Notes under the pieces: model-generated
What the model saw: the letters and a program-made list of their open reading frames with translations, nothing else
Told to the model about the DNA's origin: nothing
Database searches by the model: none
NCBI GenBank assembly: GCA_000437235.1
Contig: FR897045.1
Location: 13,543 to 77,542 of the forward strand
Length of the DNA stretch: 64,000 bases
Direction of reading: 5' to 3'
DNA from: Coprobacillus sp. CAG:826
GTDB taxonomy: Bacteria > Bacillota_I > Bacilli_A > RFN20 > CAG-826
Part shown: positions 16,881 to 24,324 of the stretch, piece by piece
Layout: the number at the start of each line of letters is the position of its first letter
Position numbering within the stretch: position 1 is the first letter of the stretch
Made by a program: the position numbers and the translations under genes

Positions 16881-17723
16881 ATGATCGTAGAAGCTAACGC
16901 AAAAGTCAATTTATCATTATCTATTGTTGGAACAAGAAAAGATGGTTATCATGATCTAGATATGATTATGGTGCCGATTTCTCTTTATGATACGATTGAA
17001 ATTGAAGTTTTGGATGATGAATATGAAACCTTAGTAGAAATGGATGATTATTCAATTCCTCCACAAAATAGTGTGACCAAAGCGATTGCTTTAATGAAAG
17101 AACACTTTCATATTGAAAAAGATTTTTCTGTTTATATTCATAAAAGAATTCCTTCGGAAGCTGGTTTAGGAGGAGGAAGTAGTGATGCCGCTTTTGTGAT
17201 GAAAGCGATAGTTCAATTAATGAAGATTCAAACAACGGATGAAGAATTGATTGAATTAGGAAAGAAAATTGGTGCAGATGTCCCGTTTTTTATTAAAAAT
17301 TGCCCAGCAAGAGTGCAAGGTATTGGAGAAAAGATTACCCCCATTGAAGGCGTAAGAAATTATAAATTGTTGTTGATGAAACCTTTTCTAGGTTGTTCGA
17401 CAAAAGAAATTTTTCATTTATTTGACCAAAATCATTTACATTATGACTCTCAAGTGGAAAAGGCGATTCAAGCATTAAAAGAGAATCAGATTAAAGATTT
17501 AACTACCTATTTACAAAACGATTTAGAAGGACCGGCTTTTTCTTGCTTAGAAGATATAAAGCGGATAAAAGAAATTTTAAAAAGTGAAGGCTTAGAAGTC
17601 ATAAAAATGAGTGGCTCGGGTTCAACGGTATTTGCTCTTTCAGAAGATGAAGAACTTTTAAAACGAATCATGAAAAAATATCAACAAAAAGGATACTACT
17701 TACAAATCGTATCTATTCTTTAA
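16881..17723 (+). CDS. ispE: 4-diphosphocytidyl-2-C-methyl-D-erythritol kinase
   Basis: GHMP kinase of the non-mevalonate (MEP) isoprenoid pathway, 280 residues. N-terminal EANAKVNLSLSIVGTRKDGYH is the IspE signature; the ATP loop is PSEAGLGGGSSDAA, and the C-terminal GHMP motif is KMSGSGSTVFAL. It implies isoprenoid synthesis by the MEP route. It follows yabG after one base. Confidence 0.96.
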   Translation: MIVEANAKVNLSLSIVGTRKDGYHDLDMIMVPISLYDTIEIEVLDDEYETLVEMDDYSIPPQNSVTKAIALMKEHFHIEKDFSVYIHKRIPSEAGLGGGSSDAAFVMKAIVQLMKIQTTDEELIELGKKIGADVPFFIKNCPARVQGIGEKITPIEGVRNYKLLLMKPFLGCSTKEIFHLFDQNHLHYDSQVEKAIQALKENQIKDLTTYLQNDLEGPAFSCLEDIKRIKEILKSEGLEVIKMSGSGSTVFALSEDEELLKRIMKKYQQKGYYLQIVSIL

Positions 17724-17733
17724 TTCGTTTTTT

Positions 17734-17742
17734 TGCTATAAT
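17734..17742 (+). promoter_or_regulatory. Extended -10 promoter of glmU
   Basis: TGCTATAAT is a perfect extended -10 element, 28 bases upstream of the glmU ATG, with a weak -35. It allows glmU to be transcribed separately from ispE. Confidence 0.65.
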
Positions 17743-17770
17743 ATAAGCAATCATATTCGGAGGAAAATCC

Positions 17771-19111
17771 ATGAATTTATATGCAGTGATTTTAGCAGCG
17801 GGCAAAGGGACTCGTATGAAGTCTCATAGCCAAGAGCGCTCAAAAGTCGGCTTCGAAATTTTAGGAAAGCCGATTTTAGACTATGTATTAGATGCTTTAT
17901 TTCCATTAAACTTTTCTAAGATGGTGACCATTGTTGGACATAATGGCGCGTTTACAGAAAAGATTGTAAATGGAAGAACTTTAGTGGCTTATCAACACGA
18001 ACAATTAGGAACAGGCCATGCGGTAATGCAAGCGAAACCTTTCTTAGAAAATGAAGAAGGTGTCACCTTAATCACTTGTGGCGATACACCATTATTCCAA
18101 GAAAAAACTCTTCGTAAACTCATTGAAGATCATATTTCTTCAAAAAAAGATGTTACAATTTTAACCGCACTCCTTGATAACCCACATGGTTATGGAAGAA
18201 TTGTAAGAGGTAAGGATGATGAAGTCTACGGCATTGTAGAACAATCGGACGCTACCCCAACCATTGACGCAATTAAAGAAGTGAACACCGGTGTTTATGT
18301 CTTTAATAACAAAGAATTATTTAAACATCTTAACGAAATCTCAGGTAATAACGCGAAGAAAGAATATTATCTTACCGATATTATTGCAATCTTTAGAAAA
18401 AGTGGATTACATGTAGGTGCCTCTATTCTTCCTGATGCAAGAGAAATGTTAGGTATTAATGATCGTGTCCAATTAGCGGAAGCAACCGCAGTGTTAAGAG
18501 ATAGAATTAACCGGATGCATATGTTAAATGGTGTAACCATTATTGATCCTAATTCAACTTATATTGGGCCGAATGTTAAAATTGGTGCCGATACGATTGT
18601 TTTCCCAGGAAACTATATTATTGGTAATACCATTATTGGAGAAGATAACGTCATTAAATCCAATAACTTTATTGAAGATGCAACGATTGGTGACTTTAAC
18701 CAAATTGGCCCAATGACCAATATTCGTCCGCTTACTGTAATTGAAGGACATAACCGCATTGGTTCATTTGTAGAAACCAAAAAAGCAACCATGAAAAAAG
18801 GTGCAAAAGCCGCCCATTTAACTTATTTAGGTGATGCAATTATTGGTGAAGAAACCAATATCGGTGGGGGAACGATTACCGCAAATTATGACGGAAAACA
18901 CAAATTCCAAACCATTATTGGTAATCACGCTTTTATTGGTACAGGCGCAACAATTATTGCTCCCATCACCATTGGTGATGGTGCCTTTATTGCTGGTGGA
19001 TCCACCATCTATGAAGATGTAGGTGAAGATGATATGGCTTTTGGTAGAGCTTATCAAGCGAATAAAAAAGGTTACGCTAAAAAAAGAAGAGAAAAAATAG
19101 AAAAAGAATAA
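17771..19111 (+). CDS. glmU: Bifunctional UDP-GlcNAc pyrophosphorylase / GlcN-1-P acetyltransferase
   Basis: Makes UDP-GlcNAc for peptidoglycan, 446 residues. The N-terminal nucleotidyltransferase has LAAGKGTRMKS, GTGHAVMQA and TCGDTPLF; the C-terminal left-handed beta-helix has ETKKATMKKGAKAAHLTYLG, GGGTITANYDG and a run of hexapeptide repeats. SD GGAGGA. The usual partner prs does not follow; the operon ends in a strong terminator. A peptidoglycan precursor enzyme separates this lineage from wall-less Mollicutes. Confidence 0.97.
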   Translation: MNLYAVILAAGKGTRMKSHSQERSKVGFEILGKPILDYVLDALFPLNFSKMVTIVGHNGAFTEKIVNGRTLVAYQHEQLGTGHAVMQAKPFLENEEGVTLITCGDTPLFQEKTLRKLIEDHISSKKDVTILTALLDNPHGYGRIVRGKDDEVYGIVEQSDATPTIDAIKEVNTGVYVFNNKELFKHLNEISGNNAKKEYYLTDIIAIFRKSGLHVGASILPDAREMLGINDRVQLAEATAVLRDRINRMHMLNGVTIIDPNSTYIGPNVKIGADTIVFPGNYIIGNTIIGEDNVIKSNNFIEDATIGDFNQIGPMTNIRPLTVIEGHNRIGSFVETKKATMKKGAKAAHLTYLGDAIIGEETNIGGGTITANYDGKHKFQTIIGNHAFIGTGATIIAPITIGDGAFIAGGSTIYEDVGEDDMAFGRAYQANKKGYAKKRREKIEKE

Positions 19112-19132
19112 GAATTCAAATTGTAAAATCAA

Positions 19133-19168
19133 GGTGTTAGTGATTTTTCTTCACTAGCATCTTTTTTT
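19133..19168 (+). terminator. Intrinsic terminator after glmU
   Basis: An 11-bp stem, GGTGTTAGTGA (19133-19143) with TCACTAGCATC (19151-19161), including two wobble pairs, is followed by seven T residues. It closes the housekeeping block. Confidence 0.88.
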
Positions 19169-19553
19169 GTGGGAACTAAAGAAATCTGTTAAATTTGCTT
19201 CAATTTTTTAAAGTTCATTCCATTATTAAGAATAAGATAAAAAATATATATTTTTTATCTTACACATTATTATTATTTATTTAATAGTAAATATAATTAA
19301 ATATTTTGATTAAAATATTGAATTTTTTTAATAAAGCATTTATTATTAAATTGTGGCTATCAATCTCATAATTGCTTTTATTTAAAATAAAAAGCAGTAA
19401 AACATTTGATGTTAGTTTTTTTTGTGTTTATTATTAAATTTATCTTCATATTATTAGAAGAAAAGTAAAATAGCTTATATTATTTGCTGATGCATATTAA
19501 TTAATGTCGGATGTACAAAATGTTCAAAAGATTAAAAATTAGGAGGAAAGAAA
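19169..19553. other. AT-rich intergenic region before the ABC island
   Basis: About 385 bases with no supportable gene and visibly higher A+T than the flanks. Homopolymeric and TTATTA-type stretches dominate. It contains the 30-bp palindrome at 19233-19262. SD AGGAGGAAAG lies at its right edge in front of 19554. Promoter hexamers are too degenerate to choose. Confidence 0.6.
19233..19262. repeat. 30-bp perfect palindrome
   Basis: Gapless inverted repeat centred between 19247 and 19248; the left arm is TAAGATAAAAAATAT. It is entirely A/T apart from the outer G and C. It could be a cruciform or an operator for the island downstream; it is not followed by a clean T tract. Confidence 0.55.
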
Positions 19554-20486
19554 ATGAACAAAAAAGTTTTATCCGTTTCAATGACGTTTGTAATGCTTGC
19601 TAGTGAATTATTTTTTAATCGTCCAATAAAGTCAAAGGCTTTATTTGTTAATTCGCCAGCTGTAGTTAAAGAAACTACTTTAGACAGAATTGATTTGTCT
19701 CAATATTCACAAAAAAGCACAGTTTTATCCTATTATACAACCCTTGAAGCAGCTCCATATGGATATGTTGAAGTGAATTTACTAGTTACATATTTTGGCA
19801 CTGCTCATATAGGAAATAATGATTATTTATTTATGAGATATGATTCGTTAGCGACATATCATCCAGGAATTACGATTAAGGATAATTCAAATTACAAACA
19901 AAAGTACTATAGTTGTACAACAAGTCAAGCGTTTTATAGTCCCAATAATGTTTCGCCAAAAACGACTTTACTCGATTATTGGCCGAGAAATTCTTCCGCT
20001 GCAGATCCTGTTGCTAGATATTATTTAAATGATGAAGGAAATAGTTATCAAGTCTGTAATGAAAATGTTTGGCCAGGATTATCATCTATATTTGGAGATA
20101 ATGAATATATTACGCCAGATTCAATGTTATATATTATTGAAGATGGAGTTAATAGTGAAAACTTTTATTCTATTCAAGCGGTAAATCAAATAACTGATCC
20201 AAAAACTTATTCTGTAGTAGCACTTAATAATTATTCTGGCTGCAATGCAAAATTTTATGATTTTACGTCAGATAAACATGCAGGTAAAAATGGTATAAAA
20301 ACAAATCAAATTGTATTTACTTTTTATTATGGAAGTTTGTTTGCTATAAAAAAAGAAAATAATAAGTTCTTGGAAGAAATAAATTGGTATTCGAATTTTG
20401 AAGTTGGAAGCAAAAATATTTTTAATGCTATTTATTTTAAAACACAATTAGAATTTCAAATACATACAACTTTTATTCTAGAATAG
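19554..20486 (+). CDS. Putative secreted protein of unknown function
   Basis: 310 residues. MNKKVLSVSMTFVMLASELF is a plausible signal peptide without a lipobox Cys, so the product is probably secreted or cell-surface. The mature part is rich in Tyr, Asn and Ser, with few charges and scattered Cys (YYSCTTS, YQVCNEN, YSGCNAK), and no repeat or catalytic motif that I recognise. SD AGGAGGAAAG precedes the ATG. It is followed after 15 bases by two ABC transporter genes, so it may be their substrate, a sensor, or a toxin-like product. Composition is A/T-richer than the housekeeping genes, suggesting an accessory or acquired module. Confidence 0.8.
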   Translation: MNKKVLSVSMTFVMLASELFFNRPIKSKALFVNSPAVVKETTLDRIDLSQYSQKSTVLSYYTTLEAAPYGYVEVNLLVTYFGTAHIGNNDYLFMRYDSLATYHPGITIKDNSNYKQKYYSCTTSQAFYSPNNVSPKTTLLDYWPRNSSAADPVARYYLNDEGNSYQVCNENVWPGLSSIFGDNEYITPDSMLYIIEDGVNSENFYSIQAVNQITDPKTYSVVALNNYSGCNAKFYDFTSDKHAGKNGIKTNQIVFTFYYGSLFAIKKENNKFLEEINWYSNFEVGSKNIFNAIYFKTQLEFQIHTTFILE

Positions 20487-20501
20487 GATGTGAAATACGA
20501 T

Positions 20502-22352
20502 ATGATTGGATTTTATGAAATTAAAAAGAGTTTTAATCGCTTGCTTTTTGAATGTTCTTCCATTACATTGCCAACCAAGGGTATTGTCGATTTGATTGCA
20601 CCTTCAGGAGCAGGAAAAACAACACTTTTTAATATGATAAAAGGCATTGATACTGCTTTTGAAGGTGAAATTTTGGTCCGTGGAATATCAACGAAAAAAG
20701 AAATGCCACAAGGTATTGGGTATATGTCACAGAATTTAAATTTTGTTAATAATCATACGATAAAGTGGCATTTTGATATGGCTTGCCAAAAAGATAAAAA
20801 GAAAGAAAAATTAAGGGATCGTTTTATTTATCGTTTACGATTAGATGAAATACTCGATATCTATCCTTCTGAGCTTAGTAATGGAGAAAGAAAAAGAGTG
20901 GGCTTTGCTTTGGCTTGTCTTTTAGATGCATCTATTCTTTTACTGGATGAACCTTTTGCCGATTTAATGGAAGACGATATTCTTCAAATTAGAGAAATGA
21001 TAATAGAAGAAAGTGCCAATCGATTAATTATTGTATCCAATCATATCGTATCTTATCGATTTAATGAAAATATTTTAGCGCTTCAAAATCAAGAAATGAT
21101 TTATCAAGGAAAGTCTGATGCTGACGAAAAATTAGAAAAGAAAACAACACGAAAAAACTTTTGGATACGCAATAGCTTTAGTTTTTGGCGTTTTCTTTAT
21201 AAAGCTTTAAGCATGATTTGCTTGTTTTTAGGTATTATTTGTATAGGTTATAGCAATGAAAATGTTTGTTTGCATGAAATAAAAAAGAATAATATTCCTA
21301 TTATTAACGTGAGACAAAATGCTTCTACACAATATTATAAGCAAGCAGAAAAAATGAATTTACCTTTTTTAACGCCTTGTTTGGCTTCTTTAGATGAAGT
21401 TTCTCTTAAGGAAGATGAAACTAACATGGAACCTATTTATCTTATTGATGATCTTAAACTGTCCATAACGGAAAACCAGGGATTCTGCTACCAAAATCAA
21501 GAATTAGTTTTATCTAAAAATGATGTTGCTGTATCTGATGTTTGGGCTAAAATGCATTATCAAGAATATGGTTTAACTTCTTATCAAGAAATGATTAATT
21601 TTGATTTACCCATTTTAAAATGTCAGATTTATAAAAAAGGCGATGATTATAATTTAACGTTTGATCGAGAGATTACCCTTTTTAAAAAAGTGAAATGTTT
21701 GCTTGATTTAAAGAATCAGATATTCAATCAATACTTTGAAAAGTATGAGAAGAGTCACAGTAATGAAGATTATATAAAATTAAAAGAATATGCAAAAGAA
21801 AGAAACTTGTCTTTTGTAACTTTTAATGAACAAGTTCCTATAAAAAATAATAGCATATATGTTTTTTACGAAAACTATAAACAATTAAGGAAGTATATAA
21901 ATGAAGTGTCTAAGAACACGATTTATGCTTATCAGGATATTGTGATTTCAGAAAAATTAAGTAAGTTAAATCATGTAGGTCAATTAAGTACTTTTATGAT
22001 GATGTCCGAAGATTTTAAAGGGCCACTTATTATTTTGTTTTTTTCTTTAGCGGCATTACTTTATTTGCTGTTTATGAAAAAGCAAGAAAAAGCAGAAAAA
22101 AAGTATTTTAAATTTTATAATTCGCTAGGCTTTGGCAAAAAAGAAATATATCGCCGCTCTGAATTAAGAGTCATTATTGATACATGTTTAGCGGCAACTC
22201 TTGTGCCTTTAGTTACTATTCCTATCATGCTTAAACTTAATCAGTTACTTCTTTATGTAGGATCGTTATCTGTTTTATGGTCGCTACTACTCATTGTAAC
22301 AGTGGATTTCATCATTCAAGCGAGTTTTATAAGAGCAATGAAAAAATACTAA
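20502..22352 (+). CDS. ABC transporter, ATPase fused to MacB/FtsX-like membrane domain (first of pair)
   Basis: 616 residues from the ATG at 20502, chosen because AGGATGTGA ends eight bases before it. N-terminal ATPase (about 1-205): Walker A APSGAGKT, signature LSNGERKR, Walker B ILLLDEPFADL, H-loop VSNHIVS. Then one TM (ICLFLGIICIGY), an extracytoplasmic domain of about 250 residues, and three more TM segments near the C-terminus (IILFFSLAALLYLLF, LAATLVPLVTIPI, VLWSLLLIVTVDFII). This is the MacB topology: ATPase, TM1, outer domain, TM2-4. MacB-type proteins move substrates outside the membrane or transmit mechanical force. It has the same layout as the next gene and probably pairs with it. 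Confidence 0.85.
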   Translation: MIGFYEIKKSFNRLLFECSSITLPTKGIVDLIAPSGAGKTTLFNMIKGIDTAFEGEILVRGISTKKEMPQGIGYMSQNLNFVNNHTIKWHFDMACQKDKKKEKLRDRFIYRLRLDEILDIYPSELSNGERKRVGFALACLLDASILLLDEPFADLMEDDILQIREMIIEESANRLIIVSNHIVSYRFNENILALQNQEMIYQGKSDADEKLEKKTTRKNFWIRNSFSFWRFLYKALSMICLFLGIICIGYSNENVCLHEIKKNNIPIINVRQNASTQYYKQAEKMNLPFLTPCLASLDEVSLKEDETNMEPIYLIDDLKLSITENQGFCYQNQELVLSKNDVAVSDVWAKMHYQEYGLTSYQEMINFDLPILKCQIYKKGDDYNLTFDREITLFKKVKCLLDLKNQIFNQYFEKYEKSHSNEDYIKLKEYAKERNLSFVTFNEQVPIKNNSIYVFYENYKQLRKYINEVSKNTIYAYQDIVISEKLSKLNHVGQLSTFMMMSEDFKGPLIILFFSLAALLYLLFMKKQEKAEKKYFKFYNSLGFGKKEIYRRSELRVIIDTCLAATLVPLVTIPIMLKLNQLLLYVGSLSVLWSLLLIVTVDFIIQASFIRAMKKY

Positions 22353-22365
22353 AGGGGGAGTGAAA

Positions 22366-24261
22366 ATGATAAAGTTTACCGAGGTAAATAAAAAATTTGG
22401 AAAACGAGCGATTTTATGTAATGTTAATTTTACTCTGCCTGAGATAGGGTTAGTAGGATTATTTGGCCGCTCTGGATCAGGAAAAACAACAATTTTAAAG
22501 ATGATAAAGGAATTTGAAAAGCCAACAAAAGGAAAAATAGAGTGCACAGTTCCTAATCAAGATATTATATTTTTAAATCAATCCATCGATAATTTTGACT
22601 CAATTACTTTAATATTCTATTTTAAAATGTTAGGTTTAGATAATGAAGAAGAAATTCAACGTTTATTAGATAAATTCTTGTTATCATCAAAAAAAGAGCA
22701 AAAAATTAATACGCTTTCAAATGGAGAAAAGAAAAGGCTACAAATCATAACGGCCATCTTTTTAAAACCAAAAATTTTATTATTAGATGAGCCATTTTCT
22801 GGATTAGATGAAACAACAATTCAATTGATTATTCCTTCTTTAGTAGAATTATCTAAATCTATATTAGTAATTATTTCTACACATCAAGAAAAAGAAAACA
22901 TGCCTTTTCAAATCATTTTAGAAGTAAAAAGAAAAAAAGTGACTTGCGTAAAAAAAGAAAATATCAATTTAACTGCGAATGAAAAAGTAAACAAGATTAC
23001 TTCAAAAGGATTCCAACATTTTTTCTTCTATTTATGGAAAAAGTCTATGAATGTTATAGAAGCAATTTATCTATGCCTTATTGCCATATTTTACTCATTA
23101 GGTATTGTAGGCGCATCCTTAGATCACTTTGATCGATATGCGGCAGCAGAACATTATTATCAAGATGAGAAACAACCGATATGGTTAAAAGCAAAAAATT
23201 ATAATAGCAATTCTCATCAAGTGCCACTTTTAGAATATGAACAAATTAAAAAATGTCCTTATCCTATTGTTTCAATTTTGCCATTGGAAGAAAACAATTT
23301 TTCTTTAGACTATATCGGAGTAGTGGATAAAAACCTAAACGAAGATGAAGTAATCTTAAGTTCGTCTTTAAAGAAAGCTAATGTAAAAACAATAAATTGG
23401 GAGGGAAAAGAGTACAGAATTCGTTCCGATTTTGATTTTGGCGATGTTAAAATGTTAATCTTCAGTCATAATTACACGCAAAAAATAGAAAAAAACATTG
23501 AAGTAAAAGGTCAAGATGGAAACCTTTATCAAATTCAAATTTTGGAAACATTATCGAATAACCAAATCATTTTACCAACAAATAGCGTAGGAAATAAATT
23601 GTATCAAATAGAGACAAATGAATATTATCAACTTCCTTATACCAATGTTCAAATTGTGGAAAATGAAGAAAACATAATCTATGTTTCAAAAGTACAATAC
23701 GAAAACTTTTTTGATATGTTTGTTTCTAAAGGGCATCTTTTTATTGAACAAAAACAAATCGATGGATTTATTAATTATATGCGGCATACTTCATTTGATT
23801 TTGCAGATGAACAAACCATACAGTTATTAAATGAATTATCCGGTGTTAGTGTGGGCAAAACATCGCTTTCTTATAGCCTTATCATGATTTCCACTATCGG
23901 AATAGTTGTATTATTTTTTAAAAATGAAAAACACATTGATCAGCAAATCGTGGAAAGAGAATATCAATATTTAGCATTAAAAGGACTGAAAAAAAGAGTA
24001 GAGGCCACCCACTTATTTATTCATATTTTTTACATTATTTTTTCTTTCTTATTAGCTAATCTTCTTCGTTATTTTATTTTTGCTTTTAGGAAAAAGAATG
24101 TAGTGTTAAAAACGCTTTATTATATAGCTTCACCTTTTGCGCTAAAACGGATACTGATTGTATTTATATTTGCAGCACTACTAAGCTTCTTCTATTTCTA
24201 TTTAAAGAAACGAATAAAGGGTTATTCTTATTTGAATTCTTTAAAGAAAGATGATGAATAA
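22366..24261 (+). CDS. ABC transporter, ATPase fused to MacB/FtsX-like membrane domain (second of pair)
   Basis: 631 residues from the ATG at 22366 (SD GGGGGAG seven bases before). ATPase (about 1-195): Walker A GRSGSGKTT, signature LSNGEKKRL, Walker B ILLLDEPFSGLDE, H-loop ISTHQEK. TM1 is around AIYLCLIAIFYSLGIVG, followed by an outer domain of about 260 residues and three C-terminal TMs (LIMISTIGIVVLFF, FIHIFYIIFSFLLANLL, ILIVFIFAALLSFFYFYL). The outer domains of the two proteins differ in sequence, so they probably form a heterodimer. A terminator follows, so 19554-24261 is a closed three-gene unit. Lactococcin-972-type bacteriocin exporters also use long membrane proteins, but I see no further match. 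Confidence 0.85.
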   Translation: MIKFTEVNKKFGKRAILCNVNFTLPEIGLVGLFGRSGSGKTTILKMIKEFEKPTKGKIECTVPNQDIIFLNQSIDNFDSITLIFYFKMLGLDNEEEIQRLLDKFLLSSKKEQKINTLSNGEKKRLQIITAIFLKPKILLLDEPFSGLDETTIQLIIPSLVELSKSILVIISTHQEKENMPFQIILEVKRKKVTCVKKENINLTANEKVNKITSKGFQHFFFYLWKKSMNVIEAIYLCLIAIFYSLGIVGASLDHFDRYAAAEHYYQDEKQPIWLKAKNYNSNSHQVPLLEYEQIKKCPYPIVSILPLEENNFSLDYIGVVDKNLNEDEVILSSSLKKANVKTINWEGKEYRIRSDFDFGDVKMLIFSHNYTQKIEKNIEVKGQDGNLYQIQILETLSNNQIILPTNSVGNKLYQIETNEYYQLPYTNVQIVENEENIIYVSKVQYENFFDMFVSKGHLFIEQKQIDGFINYMRHTSFDFADEQTIQLLNELSGVSVGKTSLSYSLIMISTIGIVVLFFKNEKHIDQQIVEREYQYLALKGLKKRVEATHLFIHIFYIIFSFLLANLLRYFIFAFRKKNVVLKTLYYIASPFALKRILIVFIFAALLSFFYFYLKKRIKGYSYLNSLKKDDE

Positions 24262-24275
24262 AAGAACATAAAAAA

Positions 24276-24303
24276 AGCAACCGCTACATCAATAACGGTT
24301 GCT
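24276..24303. terminator. Bidirectional terminator between ABC island and ppdK
   Basis: AGCAACCG (24276-24283) pairs with CGGTTGCT (24296-24303) across a 12-base loop, with a T run on the right and an A run on the left, so it can stop transcription from both converging units. Confidence 0.85.
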
Positions 24304-24324
24304 CATTTTTTTATGTGTTAGAAA

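Noticed and set aside
20490..20501. GTG start for the first ABC gene
   Set aside because: The GTG lies inside the SD-like AGGATGTGA, while the ATG at 20502 is at proper spacing.
19554..24261. Lactococcin-972 bacteriocin system
   Set aside because: The secreted protein is about three times too long and lacks the family pattern, and both ABC proteins carry their own ATPase, unlike the separate genes of that system.
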